Assembly (NCBI GenBank): GCA_050305405.1
Contig: JBNLFG010000005.1
Coordinates: 124,001 to 188,000, forward strand
Origin: Desulfolinea sp050305405
GTDB taxonomy: Bacteria; Chloroflexota; Anaerolineae; Anaerolineales; Villigracilaceae
Length of the DNA: 64,000 bases
Reading direction: 5' to 3'
Both the position numbers and the translations under genes were made by a program. The notes below the pieces were generated by a model. The model had not been told where the DNA came from. It did not search any database and saw nothing but the letters and a program-made list of their open reading frames with translations. Shown here piece after piece: positions 1 to 7,853 of the stretch. Position 1 is the first letter of the stretch. The number at the start of each line of letters is the position of its first letter.

Positions 1-2
1 TC

Positions 3-452
3 TATCTCAACATGGATGGCGCGGGCGGCATGCCCATCAAGGACATCAATCTGCACGCCTGGCACGATCTGCAAGGCACCTTCGAAAAATATCGCGACGA
101 AATGGCACTCGATTTCGCCATCGGGCAATCTTTTCACTCCGCGTCCGACCACTACCCGCTGCTGCTCAAAGGCGCCATCACCGGCGGTATTGAGGCTGTC
201 CGCCAAACGGCAACCGGACGCGGTTATGGGCACACTCAATTTGATACAGTCGACAAAGTCACCATACAGGGTGTTCGAGAAGCCGCATCCCTTGCGGCAC
301 GCATCGTACTGCGCGTCGCGCTCGAGGAGAATTGGCCTGCTACCCCGCGGGACGCATCTGCCGTAGACGAACTTTTGAACCAGCCGTCCCGCACCGAGAT
401 ACAGGCATTCAACGCAAAGATGGACGCGTATCACGGCAAACGAGAGTTTTAG
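3..452 (+). CDS. M28-family metallopeptidase, C-terminal part
   Basis: The frame is open from the left edge of the window, so the N-terminus and most of the catalytic domain lie outside. The visible part has the late motifs of M28 aminopeptidases: SDHYPLLLKG (binding-pocket loop) and GHTQFDTVDKV, where the His is the usual last zinc ligand, followed by a helical tail. Family knowledge says these are zinc exopeptidases or carboxypeptidase-like enzymes; the exact substrate cannot be told. The gene ends in TAG and is followed 20 bp later by a strong hairpin terminator. The family call is firm, the specificity unknown. Confidence 0.8.
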   Translation, partial: YLNMDGAGGMPIKDINLHAWHDLQGTFEKYRDEMALDFAIGQSFHSASDHYPLLLKGAITGGIEAVRQTATGRGYGHTQFDTVDKVTIQGVREAASLAARIVLRVALEENWPATPRDASAVDELLNQPSRTEIQAFNAKMDAYHGKREF

Positions 453-469
453 CAAAACAAAAAGTACAC

Positions 470-502
470 AAAAAGCCCGCGAAAAAATCGCGGGCTTTTT
501 TA
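470..502 (+). terminator. Rho-independent terminator after the M28 peptidase
   Basis: The arms AAAAAGCCCGCGA and TCGCGGGCTTTTTT flank a short A-rich loop, giving a GC-rich stem followed by a T run. It sits just past the peptidase stop codon. Confidence 0.9.
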
Positions 503-514
503 ATTTCTGACACC

Positions 515-612
515 ATCCCCCTCTAACTCCCCTCAAAGGGGGGGAACTTGTCCCTTCCCCCTTCGGGGCGCGAAGCGGTTTCTTTTCCAGAAAGCTAGGA
601 AGGGGGAAACAA
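515..612. repeat. C/G-rich palindromic intergenic element
   Basis: This contains inverted arms TTCCCCCTT (555-563) and AAGGGGGAA (600-608), and an additional CCCCTC/GAGGGG-like section before them. It lies between the peptidase terminator and the end of the convergent cytochrome gene, so it could also act as a terminator for the minus-strand gene. No open frame of interest was seen here. Confidence 0.5.
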
Positions 613-615
613 AAC

Positions 616-1407
616 CTACCGCATCAATCCTTCATCCAAAAGTAACTGATGAACTGCATTGAACCCATCCACCTGCGCCTGTGTCAGCGTCCTTGCTTCG
701 ACGAGCGCGGCAAAAATCTCAGGCTGCATCTGATCCACACTTTGGGCACCGGGGCGAATATCATTCTCAACCATGTAGGCGCTCAAGGCTTCATGCACCA
801 GCAGGAAATTATCTGCCTGTGCCTGATCGATCAGCCCCGCATCCATGGCATCGGTGACCATTGCTTCGTGCTGCATGCGCTCAAATTCAGGATCGTACAT
901 CTCGCCGCCCATGCCACTGCCGGAGGGCATCGCTGTTCCTGCGCCGAGCGCACGGACATAATTAATCGCATCCCAAATCTCTTCCTCTGTCAGTTTCTCT
1001 TTGAAGGTCGGCATTCCCGTCCCAAACTCAGCACCGCCTTCGTTCACGCGCCAGAAGAGATAGCTATCACTCATCATCTGGCTGGTGTGTGCAATAAAGG
1101 CTGGCGATGGATCCAACTGCTGGCCGGTTTGACCGTCGCCCATCCCGCCGTCACCATGACACTCCGCACAATTGATGCGGAAAATCTCCTGCCCACGCGC
1201 GATAGATGCTTCGTCATCTGCGCTGACAGGGCTACCTTTGCCCGCATACTGCTCCGGCACAGTGCTATGATGCAATTGCATCGTGATACTGCCATTGCCG
1301 CCACCCATCATCGGGCCGCCACCCATGCCAGCAGTTGCTTCTTCTGCTGGAGAACAAGCCCCTAATGCCAACACCAAAATCACGCTCAATACCAATAACT
1401 TTTTCAT
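616..1407 (-). CDS. Lipoprotein class I cytochrome c
   Basis: The protein has 263 aa. The N-terminus is a lipoprotein signal (LALGAC lipobox, Cys near residue 18) followed by a Gly/Met-rich linker. One haem site, CAECHGDGG, and a downstream Met-containing segment (GTGMPTFKEKLTEEEIWDAI) match mono-haem class I cytochrome c. The C-terminal third contains two similar helical units built around QAQxDxFxxVHxxL, which is not part of the standard cytochrome fold. Its likely role is a membrane-anchored extracytoplasmic electron carrier; the partner is unknown. The Met-rich linker could bind metal, but that is only a guess. Confidence 0.85.
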   Translation of the reverse strand: MKKLLVLSVILVLALGACSPAEEATAGMGGGPMMGGGNGSITMQLHHSTVPEQYAGKGSPVSADDEASIARGQEIFRINCAECHGDGGMGDGQTGQQLDPSPAFIAHTSQMMSDSYLFWRVNEGGAEFGTGMPTFKEKLTEEEIWDAINYVRALGAGTAMPSGSGMGGEMYDPEFERMQHEAMVTDAMDAGLIDQAQADNFLLVHEALSAYMVENDIRPGAQSVDQMQPEIFAALVEARTLTQAQVDGFNAVHQLLLDEGLMR

Positions 1408-1515
1408 TTCTTTCTCTCCTATATTTTGGGATAGTTCTATGCCATTTTATCGAAGTACCAGTCCCTAAACAAGGCGGATTTGAATTTCGCCATAATGTCT
1501 ACACAAGTAAAAGAA

Positions 1516-1547
1516 AAAAGCCGTGACCTGAATGGTCACGGCTTTTA
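1516..1547 (-). terminator. Terminator of the 1565-2701 lipoprotein gene
   Basis: AAAAGCCGTGACC and GGTCACGGCTTTT form a near-perfect stem with a short AT loop. On the minus strand it lies directly after the stop codon of the lipoprotein gene and ends in a T run. Confidence 0.9.
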
Positions 1548-1564
1548 GACAAATTAGGAGTTTT

Positions 1565-2701
1565 CTATTCTTCGACCACGGGCAACGGAACATAGCCCAG
1601 GATGGTATAGGGGTATTTATCGGTAGCAACTAAAAATCCAGCATCGTAGCGCACTAAACCTTCAAGGTTGCGCAGGTTGCCGTCTGCCATCAATTGGAGC
1701 ATGATCGGAGCAGTATCCATCACTGTGATTCCATCAGGGCTGTAGTTCAACTCAATCAGGCGTTCCACACCAGCGCTGGCTGCGTGTGTCGGGCCTTTAC
1801 CAAATGTCTCAAAGATGGGGTCAGCATCTGAGCCCAAAACTTCTTCCCCGGGGAAGAAATAGTTAATAACCCAGAAGTTATTATTCTCGTCCAGCGCGGT
1901 TGCATCGGTGACGCGGAATTCCACGTTCTGCAAAGGCACGGTACCTGCTTCGCTCAAGTCGGTGCCAAAGACATGTCCGACCGGGTTGGCATTCACCGCC
2001 ACACCGTTCGCCTCGTGGAAGGTAACCAGGTTGCCATCCGCCAAGATTATGGTCTCATCTGACATATTATCAACACCCGACTGCGTCATCATCTGTGGCA
2101 TATTGTCGGTGCTGATCGAAATGCTGCTCAGATCAGGTGCAATCGTGCCAGCCGCGAGATTCGCATACATACCATCCGCACCAGACACTTCGATGGTCAC
2201 AAAGACATTATCGCCATCGAAAAGGATCGACTCAAAGCCTTCAAACCCTTCAATCGCATAAGCGTCTCCAGCGCTGAAAGGAATTTGGACAGATTCCACA
2301 GGGGCATAGCTTTCACCGCTGAGATAGGCATCAAGATCAGCCTTTGCAATTGCAAAAAGGGAGCCATGCTCCGTCGTGCCTTCATCAAGATAGAAGTTCG
2401 GATACTGGGGCAAAAGGATTAAGTAATCTCCATACCAAGCCAACCCGGAGATCTCAGCATTACGATCCGCGAGAACACCCGCCAAAGGAATATTCTGTAC
2501 CGCAGTTTCCACAAAATATTCAGGGGCGTCAGTGGGCACCGGAGTAACTTCCACTTCAACCTCTACGACACGGGTTACTTCAACAGGGACTTCACGAGTA
2601 ACTTCCACCTCTACAACCTGCGGTTCCTGCGGTGCACAAGCCCCAACAAGGGCGGCAACAACGACCAAAAGAACCAAAACACGAGCACTTACTTTTGACA
2701 T
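1565..2701 (-). CDS. Secreted lipoprotein, beta-propeller/esterase-like phytase type (tentative)
   Basis: The protein has 378 aa and a lipobox (LVGAC). After it comes a Val/Glu/Thr repeat linker (TREVPVEVTRVVEVEVEVTP), a spacer common in Chloroflexota lipoproteins. The mature part has features such as ISGLAWYGDYLILLPQYPN, AIEGFEGFESILFDGDNVFVTIE and LEGLVRYDAGFLVATDK. Alternating evaluation/readout strands of this kind suggest a beta-propeller similar to esterase-like phytase or SdiA-regulated proteins. The fold is inferred from pattern only and no catalytic residue can be named. It is transcribed alone with its own terminator. Confidence 0.55.
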   Translation of the reverse strand: MSKVSARVLVLLVVVAALVGACAPQEPQVVEVEVTREVPVEVTRVVEVEVEVTPVPTDAPEYFVETAVQNIPLAGVLADRNAEISGLAWYGDYLILLPQYPNFYLDEGTTEHGSLFAIAKADLDAYLSGESYAPVESVQIPFSAGDAYAIEGFEGFESILFDGDNVFVTIEVSGADGMYANLAAGTIAPDLSSISISTDNMPQMMTQSGVDNMSDETIILADGNLVTFHEANGVAVNANPVGHVFGTDLSEAGTVPLQNVEFRVTDATALDENNNFWVINYFFPGEEVLGSDADPIFETFGKGPTHAASAGVERLIELNYSPDGITVMDTAPIMLQLMADGNLRNLEGLVRYDAGFLVATDKYPYTILGYVPLPVVEE

Positions 2702-2774
2702 TTCTTCCTCCTATAGAAAGTTTTCAAGAACAACGGAAAGATTATAGATGGAATTGGCAATTTAGAGAGTTTTT

Positions 2775-3506
2775 TTAAGGTTGCGCAAACAACGGGATTC
2801 CCCGCCGCGCACGCCAATATGACTTGATATCGTTTTTCATCATCTCTTCGCCCCCAAAGAGTACCGTTAACTGTGAACCGTAAGCAGCAACCGCCTCCTG
2901 CCAGGAGGCTAACTCCCCTTCTGAAACCGCTACTATCTCAGCCGAGAGAGTATCCGTTATCTCAGCAGCTTGCTCGGGATACCAGATCGTGTAGGGAATA
3001 TCGGCATAGTAGCGCAGCGGATACCCGGTCTGCTCGGCAGCACGCCGGACGATGGCATGGTCGGGGTGATTACCGATCCCTAATGGCGAGACGAGCACAT
3101 CATCCGCTTGCAGGTTTTCGCTGATGAGAGCAGCGATCTCGTCCACAAGATGGTCATCGGCAGGGTGCGGCGAGACGAATATCTCGTCGGGGTAGAGGAC
3201 AGTCCCGTCATCGGCGCGGCGGTAGATGCAGTCGAGGAAATCGAAATAACGGAGAGATGCATCTACACGAGAGGCGGCTAAACGATCTTCTGCCAATCTG
3301 GTGGCATAAACTTCTTTAACGGAATCAAGCTCCCATTCGGCGTGAACCGAGCGGGCAAGCTCAGAAAGCGGCAAATCGTCCGCTGGAATCCCGCACATCC
3401 AATTCCAAATTTCGACGGGGATACCTGCTTTCCGCTGGCTAAAAATAATACCGCCACAGGAAAGGACAGCATCATCGAGGTGAGGGGAGAGATAAATGTA
3501 GCGCAT
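2775..3506 (-). CDS. PIG-L/LmbE-family deacetylase
   Basis: The protein has 243 aa. The N-terminal SPHLDDAVLSCGG is the family zinc-binding motif (usually PHPDDE; here HLDDA). A later segment, LGIGNHPDHAIVRRA, supplies the third zinc-binding His. Members remove acetyl groups from N-acetylglucosaminyl conjugates, for example in GPI, mycothiol or bacillithiol synthesis, or from antibiotic sugars. The next gene downstream is a methyltransferase, and sugar-nucleotide and glycosyltransferase genes follow, so a glycan or natural-product role is plausible. The substrate cannot be told. The replacement of Glu by Ala in the first motif is unusual and could affect catalysis. Confidence 0.8.
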   Translation of the reverse strand: MRYIYLSPHLDDAVLSCGGIIFSQRKAGIPVEIWNWMCGIPADDLPLSELARSVHAEWELDSVKEVYATRLAEDRLAASRVDASLRYFDFLDCIYRRADDGTVLYPDEIFVSPHPADDHLVDEIAALISENLQADDVLVSPLGIGNHPDHAIVRRAAEQTGYPLRYYADIPYTIWYPEQAAEITDTLSAEIVAVSEGELASWQEAVAAYGSQLTVLFGGEEMMKNDIKSYWRARRGIPLFAQP

Positions 3507-3547
3507 AAATCAACCAGTTCCTGCCTGCACCTGTGGTGCGGCACAGG

Positions 3548-3648
3548 TGAGCGGAGAGCATTACGATAGTGATGATCGTAGTCGAAGGACGGTATTTGCA
3601 AATACCGCTCTTCGACTGCGCTCCCTGCCGGTCGCTCCGCTCAGAGAC
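3548..3648. repeat. Dispersed palindromic repeat, family A, copy 1
   Basis: The outer arms TGAGCGGA and TCCGCTCA enclose inner arms GTAGTCGAAG and CTTCGACTGC. The same nested palindrome occurs at 6751, 31788, 34411 and 36954. Here it fills the gap between the deacetylase and methyltransferase genes. Confidence 0.85.
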
Positions 3649-3650
3649 TT

Positions 3651-4541
3651 TTACTCAACCGCTTCGCGGAAATCATAAATCCCGTTACGAATGGCATATT
3701 TTGCGCCGCATTCGGAACAGGTGAGCATCTCGGGGGTATCTGCCAGCGGCGTACCGCATTGCGGGCATTGGAAGAATGCGCCTTCGGATGCAATGGCGCT
3801 TTCACCACGCACGCGATTGAGCGTGAAGACGGAGGGCGCAAGCTGCCACCAGTCGCCCGTCAGTTGGGCGAGAGAATCAAGCCAGGCCAAAAAGCTGGCA
3901 GGGAAGAGGCGTTTGATGATGCCAATGCGGAAGTGTGAAACCGTTAGTTGGCGTTGGAGATCGAAACCAATCTCATCAAGCCACTGGCGCACGGCTTTGG
4001 GATGAAAGTCGAAGTTGAGGGCAACGAACTCAACCTGCTCAAGGGTGAAGGGGCTCCAATCCTGCTTACGCAAGAGGTAGCGAGCAATCGCTTTCAGGTT
4101 GAGCTTATTGGCATATTCGAGAATGAAGGTCGCCGCAGGCTGAAGCACGCGCCGCACCTGACGCAGCACAGCGGGCGCATCCTGCATGTGATGCAGAGTG
4201 CGGATCATGGTCGCACCGTCGAAAAGGCCATCGACAAAGGGCAGCTTGTAGGCATCGGCAGCGATGTAGATATAACGGTCACTTTCGCCAAGGCGTTCCT
4301 GCGCCTGCTGGAGTTGGGTGCGCGAATAATCAAGCAGCACGATGCGTTCGTAGCCCTTGTAGCGCGGGGTGTTACGCCCGGCACCTGCGCCGATCTCAAG
4401 CAGCAGTTTGCCGCTTTTCGGCAGGAGACGTTTCAGCGCAATTTCTTCGGCTTTATCTTCATAGGCGCGACCACCTTCTTCCCAAAAGGAGGTTTGGTAG
4501 TCGGAGCCTTCGTAATCACAAACGGGGGGAGTTGTTGTCAT
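3651..4541 (-). CDS. SAM-dependent methyltransferase with C-terminal zinc ribbon
   Basis: The protein has 296 aa. Residues about 40-140 form a class I methyltransferase core: motif I LLEIGAGAGRNTP, acidic motif II IVLLDYS, and post-I segments DAYKLPFVDGLFDGATMIRTLHH. The C-terminus has a Trm112/Trmb-like ribbon with paired Cys (CPQCGTPL...CSECGAKYAIRNGIYDF). Such fusions are typical of methyltransferases of unknown small-molecule or lipid substrates. The stop codon abuts a family A repeat. The fold is certain, the substrate unknown. Confidence 0.85.
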   Translation of the reverse strand: MTTTPPVCDYEGSDYQTSFWEEGGRAYEDKAEEIALKRLLPKSGKLLLEIGAGAGRNTPRYKGYERIVLLDYSRTQLQQAQERLGESDRYIYIAADAYKLPFVDGLFDGATMIRTLHHMQDAPAVLRQVRRVLQPAATFILEYANKLNLKAIARYLLRKQDWSPFTLEQVEFVALNFDFHPKAVRQWLDEIGFDLQRQLTVSHFRIGIIKRLFPASFLAWLDSLAQLTGDWWQLAPSVFTLNRVRGESAIASEGAFFQCPQCGTPLADTPEMLTCSECGAKYAIRNGIYDFREAVE

Positions 4542-4591
4542 AGTTCCAAATCTCTGATTAATAAGTAAGGTTATTAAGGAAGATGATAAAA

Positions 4592-4632
4592 GAAATCAGG
4601 AATCAGCACAAGGTGCACTGATTCCTGATTTG
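4592..4632 (-). terminator. Terminator downstream of UDP-glucose dehydrogenase
   Basis: AAATCAGGAATCAG and CTGATTCCTGATTT form a 14-bp stem. On the minus strand it follows the ugd stop and is trailed by a T-rich stretch. Confidence 0.85.
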
Positions 4633-4659
4633 CTATTTACAGATTGAATAGTCTATTCT

Positions 4660-5979
4660 TTAGATACCGGTACCGTTAAAGCCACGTCCCATTGCACGAT
4701 AGGTGAAGCCAAGTTCACGTACCTGCTCAGGATCGTAGATATTGCGTCCATCAAAGAGGACTGCACTATCGTTCATCAGTTCTTTGACTTTCTTCAGGTC
4801 AAGTTGTTTGAACTCGTTCCATTCGGTGATAACCATCAGAGCATCACAGCCATCTGCCATCGAGTAGGAGTCGGTGTACATTTTAACGGCAGGCATAATT
4901 CCGCGGGCAACCTCCATCGAAACGGGATCAAATCCACGCACGGTCGCGCCGGCGGCGGTCAGGGCGTTGGCGATGTCAATTGAGGGGGCATCGCGCATAT
5001 CGTCGGTATTCGGCTTGAAGGCGAGGCCGAGCAATCCAATCGTCTTGCCTTTAACGCTGCCATCCAGCATTTCGGCAACATACTCAACCGCCATATCGCG
5101 GCGCTGATAGTTCACATCGAGGGTTTTGTTCAGAATGAAAGGCTCAAGCCCTTTTTCTTCCGCCATAAAGGCGAGCGCTTTGACATCTTTCGGGAAGCAG
5201 GAACCGCCCCAGCCGAGACCGGCATCAAGGAACATTGGTCCGATGCGCTTGTCGTAGCCCATGCCAACGGCAACTTCCTTCACGTCCGCACCGAGGGCTT
5301 CGCAGATGTCAGCAACTTCGTTGATAAAGGAGATTTTAGTCGCCAGGAAAGCATTCGAGGCATATTTAATCATCTCAGCGGTGCGCAAGTTGGTGATGAC
5401 GATCGGAGCGCGCAGCGGTAAATGCAGGTGAGCAACCTTCTCTGCAGCGCCCTGATCTTGCGAGCCTAAAACGGTGCGATGTGGGTGCATAAAATCGCCA
5501 ATGGCAGAACCTTCGCGCAGAAATTCAGGGCAGGAAACAACCGAGAAGTCGATTGGTTCGGTCTGGGCTTCTTTGACAATATCAGCCACCCAATCACCGG
5601 TGCCAACAGGCACGGTTGATTTATTAATCAGAATAAGCTCGTCTTTCATATTCTCGGCAATTGAACGGGCAGCGGCAGCCACATATTGCAGGTCGGCATC
5701 GCCTTCAACACCGGATGGTGTGCCTACCGCAATAAACGCGAATTCAGTCCCATCGAGGGCTTCTTCGTAAGAAGTCGTGAAAGACAGGCGACCTGCCTTC
5801 ACATTGCGCTCCACCAGTTCTTCAAGACCCGGCTCATAGATCGGCAAAATGCCTTTTTTCAGATTTTCAACGCGTTTTTCATCAATATCTAACGCGATAA
5901 CGCGGTTTCCGAGATCAGCAAAGCAAGCCCCGGAAACGAGACCTACATAACCGACTCCAACAACACAAATTTGTTTCAT
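4660..5979 (-). CDS. ugd: UDP-glucose 6-dehydrogenase
   Basis: The protein has 439 aa, the usual length. It oxidises UDP-glucose to UDP-glucuronate with two NAD+, supplying precursors for exopolysaccharide or cell-surface glycans in the cytoplasm. The Rossmann motif GVGYVGLVSGACFADLG lies at residues 8-24, and the catalytic Cys sits in GGSCFPKD at about residue 261. Central (FINEVADICEALGADV) and C-terminal UDP-binding (GLAFKPNTDDMRDAPS) segments are intact. It is divergent from the GT4 glycosyltransferase at 6123, which supports a shared glycan role. GDP-mannose dehydrogenase is a related alternative, but the motifs favour Ugd. Confidence 0.93.
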   Translation of the reverse strand: MKQICVVGVGYVGLVSGACFADLGNRVIALDIDEKRVENLKKGILPIYEPGLEELVERNVKAGRLSFTTSYEEALDGTEFAFIAVGTPSGVEGDADLQYVAAAARSIAENMKDELILINKSTVPVGTGDWVADIVKEAQTEPIDFSVVSCPEFLREGSAIGDFMHPHRTVLGSQDQGAAEKVAHLHLPLRAPIVITNLRTAEMIKYASNAFLATKISFINEVADICEALGADVKEVAVGMGYDKRIGPMFLDAGLGWGGSCFPKDVKALAFMAEEKGLEPFILNKTLDVNYQRRDMAVEYVAEMLDGSVKGKTIGLLGLAFKPNTDDMRDAPSIDIANALTAAGATVRGFDPVSMEVARGIMPAVKMYTDSYSMADGCDALMVITEWNEFKQLDLKKVKELMNDSAVLFDGRNIYDPEQVRELGFTYRAMGRGFNGTGI

Positions 5980-6083
5980 AGTATCCTCACTAAAAGTGTT
6001 TTTTTACACAAACTAAGCGGCACCTAATATACCAGAAAAAGCAAATAGGTGACAACGCAGGCTCTCAGGCGTTTCCCCTACGA

Positions 6084-6113
6084 TTGACGTAAAAACGGCT
6101 TTATTGGTATAGT
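6084..6113 (+). promoter_or_regulatory. Sigma-70-type promoter of the GT4 gene
   Basis: TTGACG (6084-6089) and TATAGT (6108-6113) are separated by 18 bp. The -10 box ends 9 bp before the ATG at 6123, so the transcript would be leaderless or nearly so. No ribosome binding site is visible before this ATG, which fits. Confidence 0.6.
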
Positions 6114-6122
6114 CTAGGCACT

Positions 6123-7376
6123 ATGAAAATACTCTTCGTTGCCGATGGGCGCTCCCCTATTGCTCTAAATTGGATTAAATATTGGATAGCGCAAAATCAC
6201 GATGTCTATCTTGCCAGCACCTATCCAGCGGAACCGGATTTGCCGCTCACGCGCGTGGACTTTCTGCCTGTTGCTTTCAGCCGAGCAAAAGTCTCCGCCC
6301 CAACACATACCACCAAGAGGAAATCCCTACTCTGGGGTGCAGCAGCCCTAAAGCTGCGCATCGCCCTGCGCCACTGGCTGGGACCACTCACCCTCCCCAA
6401 AGCTGCCCAACGCCTGAATGAGATCATCGCTGAAGTGCAGCCCGACATCGTCCACGCGATGCGTGTGCCCTACGAAGGGATGTTGGCGGGCTTGGCGAAA
6501 TCCATCGCCGACGATTTTCCTCCGCTCCTGATTTCCATCTGGGGAAACGATTTTACGCTCCACGCGCCCTCCACGCCGCTGATGCGACGCGCCACGCGTA
6601 TTGCCCTACGTGCCGCAGATGCCCTGCACGCCGACTGTGAACGCGATATTCACCTTGCAGAGAAATGGGGATTTGACTCATCTCATCCAAGCATCGTTCT
6701 GCCTGGCGGCGGCGGGATTGATATGAACGTTTTTTATCCGCCAATACAAGTTCCTGAGCGGAGCGAAGCGCAGTCGAAGGACGAATCTGTGGAACACCGC
6801 TCTTCGACTACGGCTTCCAGCCTCCGCTCAGAGACTGAACCGCTAATTATCAACCCGCGTGGCTTTCGCGGGTATGTGCGCAACGACACCTTCTTTAAAT
6901 CTATTCCGCTCGTACTGAATGAACGTCCCGATGCAAAGTTCATTTGTCCAACGATGGCGGGTGAATCTCAGGCAGAGGCTTGGGTACGCGAGTTGGGCAT
7001 CGAAAATTCGGTTGAACTCACCCCGCCGCTTGCGCGGGAGCAACTTGCGGACACGTTCCGTGCCGCGCAGATTTTGGTATCCCCCAGCACTCACGATGGG
7101 ACTCCGAATTCACTCATCGAAGGGATGGCATCTGGCTGCTTCCCCATCTGTGGTGACTTGGAAGCCATTCGCGAGTGGATCACAGATGGAGAAAACGGAC
7201 TTTTAATCGCCCCATCTAAACCGCAGGCATTAGCCAATGCGATTTTGCGAGCCTTAAACGATGAGAGCTTGCGCAGGCAAGCCCTCGAGAAAAATCAGAA
7301 AATCATCGCCAACCGTGCAGAATATGAAAGCTGCATGGCGCAGGCGGAAAACTTTTACAAAAAGATCGCTGCTTAA
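6123..7376 (+). CDS. GT4-family glycosyltransferase with in-frame repeat insertion
   Basis: The protein has 417 aa and a GT-B fold. The N-terminal half has VADGRSPIALNWIKYWI and HAMRVPYEGMLAGL. The C-terminal half has PRGFRGYVRNDTFF, the donor-site segment SPSTHDGTPNSLIEGMASGCFPI, and GLLIAPSKPQALANAI. It transfers a sugar from a nucleotide donor to an unknown acceptor. Residues about 210-240 (PERSEAQSKDESVEHRSSTT and the following residues) are encoded by a copy of dispersed repeat family A, placed exactly in the linker between the two Rossmann domains and keeping the frame. The adjacent ugd suggests a polysaccharide role. Confidence 0.88.
   Translation: MKILFVADGRSPIALNWIKYWIAQNHDVYLASTYPAEPDLPLTRVDFLPVAFSRAKVSAPTHTTKRKSLLWGAAALKLRIALRHWLGPLTLPKAAQRLNEIIAEVQPDIVHAMRVPYEGMLAGLAKSIADDFPPLLISIWGNDFTLHAPSTPLMRRATRIALRAADALHADCERDIHLAEKWGFDSSHPSIVLPGGGGIDMNVFYPPIQVPERSEAQSKDESVEHRSSTTASSLRSETEPLIINPRGFRGYVRNDTFFKSIPLVLNERPDAKFICPTMAGESQAEAWVRELGIENSVELTPPLAREQLADTFRAAQILVSPSTHDGTPNSLIEGMASGCFPICGDLEAIREWITDGENGLLIAPSKPQALANAILRALNDESLRRQALEKNQKIIANRAEYESCMAQAENFYKKIAA
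6751..6837. repeat. Dispersed palindromic repeat, family A, copy 2 (inside a gene)
   Basis: CTGAGCGGA and TCCGCTCAG form the outer arms; CAGTCGAAGG and TCTTCGACTA the inner ones. This copy is shorter than the intergenic ones and adds about 30 codons, without a stop, to the GT4 gene. Confidence 0.85.
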
Positions 7377-7414
7377 AAGAAAACGAGTGCCTTGAAGGCA
7401 CTCGTTTTCTTTTC
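7377..7414. terminator. Bidirectional terminator between the GT4 and ytxH-like genes
   Basis: AAAAGAAAACGAGTGCC and GGCACTCGTTTTCTTTT form a stem with A and T runs on both sides, serving the two converging genes. Confidence 0.9.
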
Positions 7415-7416
7415 TA

Positions 7417-7638
7417 TTAATATTCAGCAGGCGGGGTGCGCAGTTCATCGAGACGCTCACGCAATTCGATGCGGCGAGCGTCCGCAGCATTGCGGATTTC
7501 TGCCTGGAATGCCATTCCGCTCTCGCGTAACTGAGAACGTAAGGCTTCACCAGAATCAGGGGCGAGTAAAAGTGCTACCGTCGAACCAACCAAGCCACCG
7601 ACAACAATGCCGATCATAAAACCAAAGATTTTTCGCAT
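7417..7638 (-). CDS. YtxH-domain small membrane protein
   Basis: The protein has 73 aa. A Gly-rich hydrophobic segment (MIGIVVGGLVGSTVALLLAP) spans the membrane once. It is followed by DSGEALRSQLRESG and a charged amphipathic helix rich in Arg/Glu, the usual YtxH (general-stress-type) arrangement. The molecular function of the family is unclear; members are linked to stress and envelope integrity. It is preceded by a GGAGAAACC ribosome site and transcribed alone. Confidence 0.75.
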   Translation of the reverse strand: MRKIFGFMIGIVVGGLVGSTVALLLAPDSGEALRSQLRESGMAFQAEIRNAADARRIELRERLDELRTPPAEY

Positions 7639-7853
7639 GGGTTTCTCCTATTATCTACTAGTCTATAATCTATTATAACGGGTTCTTTCTGGAAAGGTAG
7701 AGGCATAGATTCCTTGATTCGAGAATTCATTGAGCCAGACAACCAATAAAGAGAGAAGAAGGGGTAAAATATCTTCGTAAATTTATACAGCAATTTTCAG
7801 TAGTCTTTCCAATAAGATTGCTTGGAAGACTATAATTTTTCAGGAGTAGCACT

